A stretch of DNA of 64,000 nt from Xiphydria camelus (GCA_963678675.1 OY783199.1:10996356-11060355), one strand, 5' to 3'; positions 33,818 to 44,559 are shown, numbered from the stretch's first letter. A program made the numbers and translations. Notes: generated by a model not told the origin, from the letters alone.

Positions 33818-34141
33818 GCGTATGAACCTCCACACATGTTTGCGCTATTTTTTCTCCTTTTTTTGCGCAAAGGATGCGAGCAGATTTTACCTCCACGTGG
33901 TGCATCCTGGGTCATGCTAAGAAAGTCTGAATCTTCAGTTTGATACCAGAACTCATTTTCGTTGCATATTTCGGGTAAAATCGAAGGAATTGACATGAAT
34001 GATGAGGTATTTGAAAACAACTCATCAAGGCGGACAAGTTTCATTGGGGTGAAAAATGCGATTACCATTTGAAAAAAAGCTGCTTGTGCTTGCAGCTTGC
34101 AAACATGGTCTTGAAAGCTCAAAAAAATGCAAGCATCAAAT

Positions 34142-34396
34142 CTGTACCTCAGAACCAGACGAACGTAAGTCCAAAAACAGATATTTTCCGGTTATTAACG
34201 TTTTGCATGTAGAATTTTATTCTCCGTAACCATAACAACGTATGCCCTTTAGAAAATTATCCTTTAAAATTAAGCTCGGTTATAAGAGCGTAAGTCTTAA
34301 GGTTTATTCGAGCCAGATACATTTTTTTTTCACTTTTACTGGGCTCCTAGAAAGTTGACGGAATGTGACTTACGTCCATCTGGTTCTGAGGTACAG
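34142..34396. mobile_element. 255-bp MITE inserted in the right TIR, AAAT duplication
   Basis: CTGTACCTCAGAACCAGACG at the left pairs with CATCTGGTTCTGAGGTACAG at the right, then ACGTAAGTC / GACTTACGT. AAAT flanks it at 34138-34141 and 34397-34400, and the left TIR of the host element shows the uninterrupted sequence with a single AAAT, so the insertion boundaries are exact. Confidence 0.92.
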
Positions 34397-34499
34397 AAAT
34401 GTCCCCCTCGAAACCCTACTACTTAAGTCTTTAAAAATTTCCTGTCACTTGCTCCTCTCAGGAGATATTTAGGTGGATTGTTTCAAATGGGACACCCTG

Positions 34500-35315
34500 T
34501 ATATAGATATCATAATGTAATGGGTGGTTGCCTGTAAAGTGCACAATATGCAATATCAGTGGTGCACTGTTCTTGGGTTTAAACTCTAATATGTTACATA
34601 TATGTTTTAAGAACTCTTTTCCTTTGTTTTATTGGGTCGTTGATTATATTTTTTATAGTTTTATAAAATTCCGTTTTTATTTAATATTTCAGGTGTAAAT
34701 TCTCATTCCCCTGGGTTGTATCTCCTTCGCTTTACAGCCATTAGACATTAAGTGAAGGAGTATTTGGTATGTTTAAGCAACTATAAATTAAGATCTACCT
34801 ACAAAAAACTCTGTTTAAAAGTCGTAGTAGATGAATAAATAAAAAAGTTACTCTAGTTAGTTTAAAAAAAATGTTAAACTTGCGTGCCCAAAATATGCAT
34901 GTAATTCCCCTGCACATGTAAAAGTTCAATTAATGCCTGAGAGATGGAGCCAGAAGTTTGTTTTACCAGGTGAGAGTAAGTAGCAAGTGATGCTCATTTG
35001 GTTTCCAACAACTGATTGCTTTACGTGCGTTTATTCTCAAGTTAACCAATAAGTTACAGGATTTTTGTGTGTAGTCACATTGAAACTATCATTCCCCTGG
35101 TAAGTAATAGTTGTAGTGAATATTGAAATTATGTTGTGAACTAGAAGTAAATAACTACGGTTAATATTAATATATATCTGGGTGAAAGCCTTATAATGAC
35201 GCTCAGCCCGTTCAAATTTAATTGAATGTAACCTCATATTTTGTCATTCCCCTGGTGTCATTACCTTGGAAAAACAGTTCCAGGGAAATGATATTTCTCC
35301 AGGGGAATCAGCATT
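34500..35315. other. Upstream part of a motif-rich TE-like region
   Basis: Contains ATTCCCCTG motifs at about 34706, 34903, 35091 and 35245, and an inverted one near 35300. No upstream coding exon is recognised; a TATTTCAG acceptor-like site is near 34687. Confidence 0.4.
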
Positions 35316-35711
35316 ATGAAAGTTAAGCTCGTAAGTACACAATATTTTTATAGGACAACTTTTTACGTATACAATTCTGACGAAGATGATGCAATTTCAC
35401 CTAGCGAAGTAACAGAAAATAACATAAAAATAGGAACATTTGTTTTAACTAACTTCTTTACAAACATGAAAACTCAGTACCGCTATGTTACTCTTTGTCA
35501 AAGTAATCTGGAAGAAGATGGAGAGGTTTCCGTTATGTGTTTAAGGGCTACTGATAAAAAATGTCACACATTTTGGGCGGATGAAAAAGACATTTCTTAT
35601 GTAAGTTTTGACAACATTCTAGAAATATTGCCACAGCCTGAAATCCTTGAAAGGAATAAAAAACGGTTTTTTAAGTTTACTAAACCAATAAATGTTTTCG
35701 AACAAAAATAA
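35316..35711 (+). CDS. 131-aa protein resembling a C-terminal domain of TE-derived proteins
   Basis: Complete ORF from ATG. Central pattern NIKIGTFVLTNFFTNMKTQY, then RYVTLCQSNLEEDGEVSVMC and CHTFWADEKDISYVSFDNIL, then EILPQPEI. This is a small beta-barrel-like pattern (short strands ending in a D-I-x-x-ILP motif) that I recall as the C-terminal domain of many arthropod transposon proteins; the name of the family is unknown to me. Upstream catalytic sequence is absent. The surrounding repeated CATTCCCCTGG motif suggests transposase binding sites, so a non-autonomous or decayed DNA element is my reading. Could also be a domesticated fragment; the frame is intact. Confidence 0.45.
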   Translation: MKVKLVSTQYFYRTTFYVYNSDEDDAISPSEVTENNIKIGTFVLTNFFTNMKTQYRYVTLCQSNLEEDGEVSVMCLRATDKKCHTFWADEKDISYVSFDNILEILPQPEILERNKKRFFKFTKPINVFEQK

Positions 35712-36212
35712 TATGTTAGATATCTACCTAAATAAATATTATTTCTATTTGGCAACCAATAGTTAATGAAAACTTGTTAATTTTGCAAATATTACTTATC
35801 GTTGCAATATTTTTTTAATATTTGGTATCTACAAATTATCTAAAATAAGCGTTTGCGTTCTAATTTTAACAAATACTTTAATACAAATTTGTTATTTTTG
35901 CGTGTTATTAATATTCTTAGAATACATACTTGTTCTTACAATATGAGCTTTTACTTTTACTGTACCTTTTATACTGTTACGTCATTTCCCTGGAAGTACT
36001 GTCATTCCCCTGCTGCTAAATTTAAAGAAAAGCTAAATAAAATAATAAATAATGACAAAAATTAACTGTCCCCTGTAAATATTTGTTTTTAATTGATAAA
36101 CCAAGCTTTTATTCTAGATTTTTCTCTAAAATATTGTTTTTTTTCTTTAACCAAAATGGAAAGCTGTTTTCCTTCATTTCGGGGCATTCACCCTAATATT
36201 ATCTTGCATATT
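35712..36212. other. Downstream part of the motif-rich region
   Basis: Two further copies of the motif (CATTTCCCTGGAAG at 35984 and CATTCCCCTG at 36003) and TGTCCCCTG at 36067. A/T-rich otherwise. Confidence 0.4.
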
Positions 36213-37776
36213 CAGATTTGAAATCAATTAAGATCGCCATGTTCAAGATTTATATATAAAAAATAAAAGGCATCATTTGGAAGGAAAATTATTGTGAATC
36301 AAATGTTACTAAAAAATTCGACTAAAAAATGTATAAAAAATTTTCATAAAAAAGAACTTGCCGCGTTTGTTTTCATATTTTTTCCACTATATACTCTGAT
36401 GGTATCATATAAGAGTATATGAATTTATTTAACCCTTTGCGCCATGGTGACACTCTGAGAGTGCCACCTTTTTTATAACCATTTTCTGAGTAATTTTCAC
36501 CGAATTTTCGAACTTTTTTTGGTGTTTTGGCATTAGTTCTAGTCCGAATATATTCAAGAATAAGAATTGATGTGCAATAATTTGAAATCATGCATGATTT
36601 TGTTAATGCGGATAAACAAACCTTGACAAATTGCAATTTTTCTAGATAAAATTCATTATCTCCGAAAGTTTTCGAAGTTTTGGCACCACAGTCGCCACCG
36701 TGAGGTTTTTTGGGTCGCTGATTACGAATCCATGGTCAGATTTTCAAAATTCAAAATGGCGGATCCAATATGGCGGATCAAAATTCGGAAAACGGTGCAA
36801 ATATCATGAAAATGTATATATGGCAGTTTGTGGGATCGCTGATTACGAATCCGAGGTCAGATTTTTACAATTAAAAATGGCGGATCCAATATGGCAGATC
36901 AAAATTTGGAAAAAGGTGCAAATATCATGAAAACGTATATCTTGGGGTTTTTGGGATCGCTGATTATGAATCTATGGTCAGATTTTCAAAATTCAAAATG
37001 GCGAATCCAATATGGCGGATATAAATTCAGAAAAATCTTTGCAGCACGAAAGTATATTGTAGCCGAACGTCGTGGATCGTGGTATCTTTTGCACTTTTTG
37101 CACTTTTGTCCGCCATATTGGATCCGCCATTTCGAATTTTGCAAACCTGCCTACGGATTCGTAATCAGCGACCCCAAAACCCCCCAGATATACATTTTTA
37201 TGATATTCGCACCATTTTTTAAATTTAGATCCGCCATATTGGATCAACCATATTAAATTTTAGAAATTTGACGATAGATTCGTAATGAGCGATCTCAAAA
37301 CCACCTAACTGTCAATTTTCACGTTCATCACGCAACTTTTTGCATTATCGTCCGCCATATTGGATCTGGCATTTTGAATTTCGGAATTCTGAGCTCAGAT
37401 TCGTTATCAGCGACCCCAAAAACCTCCGAGTGATGAATTTCAAGCCGATTGAACCGAAGGAAAAATGTGTGACACAAAGGGTTCAAATCATAAGTGCATA
37501 AACATCGAATATAATTTTCTATCTGTCTGAATGTTTTATTTTGAAGGAAAACACCGCGGCAAGTTCTTCTTTATGAACATTTTTTAATACATTTTTTAGT
37601 CGAATTTTTTAGTAACTTTTGATTTACAATAATTTTCCTTCCAAATGATGCCTTTTATTTTTTATATATAAATCTTGAACATGGCGATCTTAATTGATTT
37701 CAAATCTTTTTTGGAGAGCATTTTACGTATCAATTTTTGTTGGCACTGAATAAACATGCCGCCTTTTTTTACAGAA
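36213..37776. mobile_element. Foldback element, large copy, split by a TTAA element
   Basis: Left arm GATTTGAAATCAATTAAGAT matches right arm ATCTTAATTGATTTCAAATC, with AACTTGCCGCG / CGCGGCAAGTT inside. The right tip continues through TTGTTGGCACTGAATAAAC and GCCGCC, the reverse complement of the left tip of the smaller copy at 17306. The loop is interrupted by the TTAA-bounded insertion at 36433-37481. Confidence 0.9.
36433..37481. mobile_element. piggyBac-type TTAA element built of repeated modules
   Basis: CCCTTTGCGCC at the left and CACAAAGGG at the right, flanked by TTAA and TTCA (one substitution). The empty site is seen in the small foldback copy (ATTTATTTAAAATCATAAG). The inside has three direct ~118-bp units starting at about 36705, 36822 and 36945 (TCGCTGATTACGAATCC, ATGGCGGATCCAATATGGC), then three inverted units at about 37100-37420. 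No transposase. Confidence 0.85.
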
Positions 37777-37793
37777 AATCTGTTTTTGTGGTT

Positions 37794-38521
37794 AAACGTA
37801 CAAATTATTTTAAAAACTTCTCTACTTCATCACCTTTCAAATGAGATACAAACAATTTTAAGGAATTTCTTGTTACTTCCAGGAATAATACAAAAATAGC
37901 TTAGCAGAGGTAGGCTATTTTATTATTCTCTAACTTAGAGGATAAGGATTAGGAAAGATTCTACCTGATTTTAAGACCTGTTATTCAATCGGCATAATTC
38001 GTTTCTCCTTCGGGAAGCTGCGTAATTACCTCGATTTTTCTCTTGCCACTTGCTTTTCACTACCAGCAGCACCTGCTACCTACTTAGCTGCTGTATGTAC
38101 TAGCAGTACCTGTTTGTCATTGTCAACGATTTTACGTGTGTTAATTTAGTTTTGTTTCGAGTTTCGTGGGGGCACATGAAAGAAGTGTATGCCACCGAAA
38201 TTACAACTCGGGAACAATTAATACATAGGATATAAGAAGCAGCAATAATTCTACAAAATAATTTTTCCAACAGGACTAGAACAAAAATAAGGAAACGGGC
38301 TCGTATTTCCATAAGGAGTAGAGGTAGTAAACTGGATCAAATAAAATGTAAAATAGATTTATGGACTTTTATTTATTTTCCCAATTTTTTATGAGGACTA
38401 AGTTGTGTCTGCACCTATTAATTTTTTATTATTCCTAGAAGTAACAGAAAGTTTCGTAAAACTTTATACCTTATTCGAAAGGTGGCGAAGCAGAGAAGTT
38501 TTTAAAATAATTTGTACGTTT
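37794..38521. repeat. Inverted-repeat pair, ~105-bp arms
   Basis: AAACGTACAAATTATTTTAA with AACTTCTCT at the left matches AGAGAAG and TTTAAAATAATTTGTACGTTT at the right; GTTACTTCCAGGAATAAT pairs with ATTATTCCTAGAAGTAAC. The 500-bp interior has AGCAGCACCTGCTACC-like short repeats but no gene. Confidence 0.7.
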
Positions 38522-38779
38522 AATGTATTCACAAATTTTTGAAATAAATCCTGGTGAATCTACAATTGGGTTAGAATTTCTAATAACCGTTGCAGGTTTT
38601 AGCTGCTGTATTTTTGTCATATCAAATTATTTAACATAATTTTTCTTACATAACATGAACTACTATGTGTATTAACGGTAGAGGCAAAAAAAATTACAAA
38701 AACAAAATTATCCTTTTTTTTTGTTTTACAAATAGTAGTAAAAGGTAGTCCATTTCTAAGAAAACACAAAATAGTTATT

Positions 38780-38892
38780 TTCGTTATTAGGGCGTGAAGC
38801 GCTGTTTCTAACGAGTGTGAAGTTTGCCGCACGAGCGAAGCGAGTACGGCAATCATACTCGTTAGAACGGCGCGAAACAACCGAATAACGAA
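38780..38892. repeat. Foldback, GC-rich arms
   Basis: TTCGTTATTAGGGCGTGAAG pairs with CGCGAAACAACCGAATAACGAA (imperfect), and CTAACGAGTGTGA with TCATACTCGTTAG. The loop contains GCACGAGCGAAGCGAGTACG. Confidence 0.75.
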
Positions 38893-38898
38893 TTCTAT

Positions 38899-39058
38899 TT
38901 TTTGTCACTAAGTGTCAAATACGAGGTTGACGATTTCACGCACTGCGCAGGTTATTTCACGCACTGCGCAACTTTTCACGAATTGATGTGTGAAAGATGA
39001 TTTCACATGCGTCGAGGACGCCCATGAAATCGAGTATTTGACACTGAGTGACAAAAAT
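38899..39058. repeat. Foldback ending TTTTTGTCACT
   Basis: TTTTTGTCACTAAGTGTCAAATAC pairs with the complement of GTATTTGACACTGAGTGACAAAAA-type sequence, about 25-30 bp arms plus GATTTCA / TGAAATC. Two TTTCACGCACTGCGCA copies lie inside. It adjoins the previous foldback. Confidence 0.75.
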
Positions 39059-39177
39059 TAAAATATCTCGAAAACTATCAAGAAGTGGATTCTGCATATT
39101 GTGGTTCAATCGACTGCAAATTGTCTCTACTAACACCTCTTCAAAGGATTACGTCGCAGTACCAGTCACCCTGTATA

Positions 39178-39214
<37 letters not shown>

Positions 39215-39352
39215 GTATATATTGACGCATATCTCTCATACACTACATATCTAAATGCTATGTTGGAGTTATAGTAGAATATCCCTAAAATTAAAAAAGG
39301 CAATATGACCCTAACGCGCGAGGCTTTAACCTTCATGCCTTCCTCAGTTTGT

Positions 39353-39512
39353 ATATGAGTCGTATATTTGCAAAACTCACTCTTTGTCAAAAATTTTTAA
39401 ATCGAGATATATACGTCATCTGTCTCAGAATATTATTCTGAAACAGATGGCGTATATATCTCGATTTTTTAATTTTTGTCGAAGAGTGAGTTTTGCAAAT
39501 ATATGACTCATA
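39353..39512. repeat. Foldback with ~75-bp arms
   Basis: ATATGAGTCGTATATTTGC pairs with GCAAATATATGACTCATAT; ACTCACTCTTTG with GACGAAGAGTGAGT-like sequence; ATCGAGATATATACG with CGTATATATCTCGAT. A 7-base loop at about 39429. A TA run lies just before (39180-39210). Confidence 0.85.
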
Positions 39513-39639
39513 TGTCCTGTCTGTCTTCGGGTCCAAATGGACCCGTATTTACAAAATATAGAAAAATGAATGCAAATACTAATTCTTGGCATAACCAGTC
39601 TTTATTTTATTAAAAACATATTAAACAAGTATGAAACAG

Positions 39640-40560
39640 ATAATAGGGAAGATCAGGGGGTTATGAGACTGATTTTGTTTTTGTAAGAAAAGTATAATGA
39701 ACAAACTTTTTTCTGCGCATAAAGTGTATCAAATCGTGAGTAAGCATAACAACACTTTAAAAAAAGATGGGTTTGCTGAAATTTCAAAAAATCCTATAAG
39801 TTTGGCCTGTTAGCTCGAAAGTTGGTTTTTCTGGATTTTTACAATGTTCGGGGGGTTGTAAGACACGCCTTCAAATCATAGAAAGTGGCATACGTTTATC
39901 AAAACTGTTTATTCAAATTAAAAAAAGAAAGCAAATGTTGGAGCTTACAATGTATTCAAGTTTAAAAAAGTTAGATTTTTACGTATAACTAATAAACAAG
40001 TTTTAGGTGCGACTCGCTACAAAATAATTTAAAAATCATTTAAGGAAGGCTAAATTAATTAAAAACAATTAAAATTGCACGAAACGTACAGTGTTCACAG
40101 AAAATTCAAAATACGCTCATAAAATACGATTTTCAGTAATTTGCTTTTAGAAATAGCGTGTCTCACAACCCCCGAAAGTGTTGTCTCACGACCCCCCAAG
40201 TTCAATATTTTTAAAATAGCCACCGCTTCATGAATACATAAAATGTTTATCCAAAATTCTTTTTGTGTGTCAAAAGGCCACTCACCAAGGAATGATTTAT
40301 ATCTATACACTTTTGTGAACAGCTTGAAAACATGGGTGAAAATACTGCAAACACAAATGGTCCAAAAAACTTTAAAACGCAAAATTGAAGTTGCAATCTG
40401 AAGAGATACTAAGAATCCGCGTAAACGCGACGAGGGTCAAATGAAAATAGAGATACAGGACGAGAATGAAGTTTGACAGTCATTGGTACATGTCGCACTT
40501 TTCAATTCAGTGCTGTGAGCTTGTCTCACGACCCCCCGTGTCTCACAATACCACAATTTC
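39640..40560. repeat. A/T-rich block with repeated GGGGGTTGTGAGAC motifs
   Basis: GGGGGTTATGAGAC (about 39657) and GGGGGGTTGTAAGAC (about 39851) face inverted copies GTCTCACAACCCCCG (about 40159), GTCTCACGACCCCCC (about 40183) and GTCTCACGACCCCCC (about 40524). The ends (ATAGGGAAGA, TTTCCCCTATG) are also inverted. A transposon with subterminal protein-binding repeats is plausible. The minus ORF over 40095-40382 has no recognisable domain. Confidence 0.4.
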
Positions 40561-40624
40561 CCCTATGTATAGGAGCAAAAATATATTGAAATATGATAAT
40601 TTCATGTTAACTAACTTAGACATG

Positions 40625-40935
40625 TTAGCTACACATAGTGCATTTTTTTATTAAATGGTGTTTACAGACATATTTTTTGCAGTGCTGGCATACATTATCA
40701 CTTTTGTTATCTGTATCAGGACACAAATAATACCTCCCTCTCTTTCTAGACTTCGGTTTCTGTTCAGGAAATTTGACGGAATTAACATCATGTGCTACTT
40801 GATTAACTTCTTCTATAATAGATTTTACAACATCCGTTCATGGAAAAGTTGTTCTTCGTACAACTAGTGGATTTATAAGAGCCAATCCCAAATTTTCTAA
40901 GAAAAATCTCCTCCAGCCTTTGACCTGATTATTTT
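40625..40935 (-). pseudogene. piggyBac transposase C-terminal part with cysteine-rich domain
   Basis: On the minus strand GWRRFFLENLGLALINPLV, then after a stop KSIIEEVNQVAHDVNSVKF and RGRYYLCPDTDNKSDNVCQH, CKKYVCKHH. This is the end of piggyBac-like transposases, with a C-x-C-x2-C zinc-binding CRD. The N-terminal part of the same gene is at 42450-43195 on the same strand; the middle is missing and an acidic-repeat element lies between. Confidence 0.75.
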
Positions 40936-40954
40936 CCTTTGTAAAGTATATTAC

Positions 40955-42420
40955 TAGGAGGCTCCCCGCCCCCTACTCGCTTCACTCGCCAACCCACGGA
41001 AGGCTATTCCTCCTACGCCGCTATTGCTGCGCTCCCCCAACCTTTTGCAGCAGTATCACGTCGTTGCTCTCATCTCCGTTTAATACGTGTCGTCGCCGTC
41101 CTCGCCGTCCTCGTCATCGCCGTCCTCGTCGTCGTTGTTCTCATCGCCACCGTCCACGTCGTCACCGTCCTCGCTCTCGCCGTCCTCGTAGTCTCCGTTC
41201 TCGACGTCGTCGTCCTCGTCGTCACCGACATCATCGTCGTCGTCGTCGTCGCCGTCATCGTCGTCGTCATCGTCGTCATCGTCGTCGTTGCCATCCTCAT
41301 CGTTGCCGTCCTCGTCGTCGTCGTCATCGTCGTCATCGTGGTCGTCGCCATCCTCATCGTCGCCGTCCTCATCGTTGCCGTCCTCATCGTCGCCGTCTTC
41401 GTCCTCGCCGTCCTCGTAGTCGCCGTCGTCGTCGTTGTCCTCGTCATCGTCGTTGTCCTCGTCATCGCCGTCCTCGTCATCGCCGTCCTCGTCGTCGCCG
41501 TCCTCGTACCCGCCGTCCTCGTACCCGCCGTCCTCGTAATCGCCGTTCTCGACGTCGCCGTCCTCATCCTCGTCGTCACCATCCTCGTCGTCATCGACGT
41601 CGTCGTCCTCGTCGTCATCGTCGTCGTCGCCGTCCTCATCATCGCCGTCCTCGTCGTTGTCGTCGCCATCCTCATCGTCGTCGTCCTCGTCCTCGTCATC
41701 CTCGTAATCGCCGTTCTCGACGTCGTCTTCCTCGTCGTCATTGTTCTCATCGTCGCCGCCCTCATCCTCGCCGTCATCGTCGTTGTTGTCCTCGCCGTCC
41801 TCGTCGTCCTCGTCCTCGTCGTCCTCGTCGTCGTCGTCATCGTCGTCGTCGCCATCCTCGTCGTCGTTATTCTCATCGTCGCCGTCCTCGTCATCGCCGC
41901 TCTCGTCGTCGTCCTCGTCGTCATCTTCGTCGTTGTTCTCATCGTCGTCCTCCTCGTCATCGCAGTCCTCGTCGTCGTCGTCGCCCTCCTCGTCCTCGCG
42001 TCCTCTTAATCGCCGTTCTCGACGTCGTCGTCCTCGTCATCGCCGTCATCGTCGTCGTCGCCATCCTCGTCCTCGCCGTCCTCGTAGTCGCCGTCGTCAA
42101 CGTCCTCGTCCTCGTCGTCGTCGTCCTCGTCCTCGTCATCGCCGTCCTCGTCCTCGTCGTCTTCGTCGTCATCGTCGTCATCGTCGTCGTCGCCGTCCTC
42201 GTTGTCATCATCCTCGTCGTCATCGTCGTCGTCGTTGTCCTCGTCATCGCCATCCTCGTCGCCGTCGTCCTTGTCCTCGTCGTCCTCATCCTTGTCCTCC
42301 TCCTCCTCCTCCTCCTCCTCCAACAACCATCCGTGCTTCGCGCATCCGTTTCGAAGTCGCCGGGGTTTATGGCGACACGGTTTTGTCCACGCATTTATTC
42401 GAAAACTATTTTATATAATA
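40955..42420 (-). mobile_element. Acidic-repeat element, copy 2, inside piggyBac
   Basis: Same ends as 15860-16430 but inverted: GGGGGAGCGCAGCAATAGCGG-type sequence near 41030 (as its complement) and GCGCGAAGCACGGATGG near 42335. The trinucleotide tract is about 1.23 kb. On the minus strand one frame reads mainly Asp/Glu (EEEEDKDEDDEDKDD) for about 100 codons; others read Thr/Arg, and the plus frames read Arg/His, Val or Ser. It is 2.6 times longer than copy 1. ORFs of up to 483 codons here are low complexity and none can be called a gene with confidence. Confidence 0.75.
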
Positions 42421-42449
42421 GAGAGATACACATAACTCTCTCTCTTGAC

Positions 42450-43195
42450 TTATTATCGCACAAGACCCAAAATTCGTCTATGGTTACGATAGCATCTGAA
42501 TTATCCTTTAGGTAGAATCGCAACCCACTTATCCCATAATTTTCTTGTCACTGCTAATTTATCATTTTGCCATTTTTCAAATCTTGTATCGCGACGATCA
42601 AATCTAAGAACTGCACTTGTTAGTTGGAACTTTTTGATAGGCATTGTGGCTCGAAATATATAACGTCTTTTTCAGCGTCCCATAACTGGGTTGATTCGTT
42701 ACAAGATTTGAATACTCCTGATAGTAATAAAAGTCCCCTCTAGAACTTTCTAAGGCATTCAGATCTATGATATCAATATTTTCCCACTCCGATCGTCCTG
42801 CGCTCGGATAATTTTCTCGTCCTGCGTAATTTGTGTTTTGTAAAATAATTCATTCAATTTCTGGTGGAAAGCAAAACATAAACGCCGTGAGTTCATCTTT
42901 AAACGGGCAATTGAGTATCTTGTTGGACACGGCGTCATAAAAATAACATCCTTGGCAGAATACTTTCCATAGTGAGGAAAAGGATGTGTACGGCACTCAA
43001 TATTTTTATCCTTAGAGATAAGTAATCTATCAGACTTCTTCGTACCACCGCTTCATTTTCAGATGAAGAATATTCTTCTGCGCAATTTGATAAATGATCT
43101 TCATTGCAAATAGATTCTTTATCGGTCAAGGAAACGTCGTCATCGGAATCGGAATCGCCTTCTTGTTTAAAAATGGTTTTGCTCTAGGTATACAA
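42450..43195 (-). pseudogene. piggyBac transposase N-terminal part, broken
   Basis: Minus strand: DSDDDVSLTDKESICNEDHL, an acidic N-terminus, then after frame breaks WDAEKDVIYFEAT, PIKKFQLTSAVLRFD, RRDTRFEKWQNDKLAVTRKL and WDKWVAILPK. The MPxKRF..LRFD..RF...D.L...R.LWD pattern is the start of the piggyBac DDE domain. The rest is lost; the catalytic Asp residues are not seen. Confidence 0.75.
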
Positions 43196-43199
43196 ATTT

Positions 43200-43504
43200 T
43201 ATATATTTCTCAGTAATGAATTTTTATTGTTACTTACTATAAAATAATTGGGTAATAAATACATATTAAAAGATCAGAGAAAATGAAGTATAAAATAAAG
43301 TACTTAGATATTTACTTACATACACGTTCAGAGGACCGATACGTAATAATCTCGAAATAAGTTTTCTTATTTGAAATCAGTGTTTACTTCAAAAGACATT
43401 TGTCGCTGTTGGCAACATACTGTTGGATACATCGACTTGTATCCGGATACATGCGATCAGAACCAGTTGAGCGTTCAAACGAAACGGAGTCTTGATGTTA
43501 AAAA
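43200..43504. other. No feature recognised
   Basis: A/T-rich. GTTGGCAACATACTGTTGGATACA near 43408 has short internal repetition (GTTGG, GGATACAT). Confidence 0.3.
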
Positions 43505-43733
43505 ATGGAACCGTCTATTGCTGCTGGTGTTAGTCCTGCTTTCATCATAATAGCCTCCCAGAAGCGAAAAAGAAGGTGGAGGCAGCGACAGTTTTTACAA
43601 AACGGGACAAGCTATGGTGACAATTTAATGGCGGAGTTACTTGTCATTAAGTGTTCCCTAATTGGTCATCAACTGCATCAGTCATGTATTGAATTCATTT
43701 CTCCCCTTTACAAAGCTGATTTAATATTCAAAG
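43505..43733 (+). pseudogene. Possible Harbinger-type N-terminal fragment
   Basis: GVSPAFIIIASQKRKRRW, then RQRQFLQNGTSYGDNLMAEL, resembles the basic N-terminus of PIF/Harbinger transposases (KRRxW...R...GxxxxLxxEL). The reading loses resemblance after LLV and is cut by the MITE at 43734. No catalytic residues. Weak call. Confidence 0.35.
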
Positions 43734-43914
43734 TATAGCGGTATCTATTACAATGGGTATTTTTTTGTGGTAAGGGGTTCATTACGACTCGTCCGGCAAT
43801 TAACCCTTCAGGTAGCCTAGATTCGCCGAAACATACCCCCGGCGAGGCGGGCGATATGGGACAGGTCAGAATGAGTCATTTTCTACAGTGCCCGCGGTAA
43901 TAGATACCGCTATA
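43734..43914. mobile_element. 181-bp MITE
   Basis: TATAGCGGTATCTATTAC at the left pairs with GTAATAGATACCGCTATA at the right, plus AATGGG / CAGTGCCC partial. Core is GC-rich with CCGGCGAGGCGGGCG. No coding content. Confidence 0.85.
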
Positions 43915-44044
43915 TTTCGAAGCTCAAATTTACCGACAGAAGCCTAAACGTCTCTTGATATTCGCACGTGCCACTTGGCAGCCGTATGCGCGAAATCACG
44001 CATCGGGAGAGTGCCTCTGCCGAGAGAAATAATTACGTGCCTTT

Positions 44045-44140
44045 CTTTTCAATCTAGAAAGAACATACACATGTAGTGAGAGAGTACTGCTTTGTAAAAT
44101 GAGAAATACGATACACCGTCCGATCTGCCATGTGAACACT
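44045..44140 (+). repeat. Partial copy of the 690-bp array unit
   Basis: TTTTCAATCTAGAAAGAACATA, then GAGAAATACGATACACCGTCC and GATCTGCCATGTGAA, matches 14090-14175 and 14795-14860 (GCCAGAAAGAACATA, AACACGAT.CGCCGT, GATCTGGCAAGTGAA). Confidence 0.65.
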
Positions 44141-44274
44141 GTGTGGCCCATATAATGTGGCATTCAATGAAAAATTTATGCAAGAAATATATGTTATTTA
44201 TGATCGATACTATTAAAAGGTTTCAATCGATCTTCTGAAATTCTGTCCCTCGTGCGATGGAACATTATCGTATG

Positions 44275-44419
44275 TAGGTAGGTAGGTAGGTAGGTAGGTA
44301 GCTAGGTAGGTAGGTAGGTAGGTAGGTAGGTAGGTAGGTAGGTAGGTAGGTAGGTAGGTAGGTAGGTAGGTAGGTATAGGTAGGTAGGTAGGTAGCTAGG
44401 TAGGTAGGTAGGTAGGTAG
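44275..44419. repeat. (GTAG)n tetranucleotide microsatellite
   Basis: About 36 units of GTAG with rare interruptions (TAGCTAG twice, one missing base). The Tyr/Leu/Pro/Thr repeat ORF on the minus strand is an artefact. Confidence 0.95.
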
Positions 44420-44559
44420 ATTCTAGTCCAGAGAGAGCGATGTTTCCGATGTTTCCCATTTCAAATGGGAAACTCGGATACAAGCAACAGGCAACAGCTT
44501 TCTTTGATGTCATGCCGCCCGCAGTTTACGAGTAGCAATTAAATTGTCGCTAGTCGACG

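Larger units (their letters stand above)
32250..34499 (+). mobile_element. Long-TIR IS630/Tc1-mariner-type element
   Basis: Starts CAGGATGTCCCATTTGAAAC and ends GTTTCAAATGGGACACCCTG, both bordered by TA. The TIRs are about 300 bp (they include CTTGCAAGCTGCAAGCAC, CTTGTCCGCCTTGATAAG and their complements). The right TIR holds a later 255-bp insertion. Internal part codes for a DUF4817-like transposase. Confidence 0.9.

Noticed and set aside
41064..42515. 483-codon Arg/His-rich ORF and other long ORFs in six frames
   Set aside because: Trinucleotide tract lets most frames stay open; repeat-unit ends and the second copy show it is a repeat. The Asp/Glu frame is mentioned but not called a gene.
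44265..44513. Tyr-Leu-Pro-Thr repeat protein
   Set aside because: GTAG tetranucleotide repeat read in antisense.
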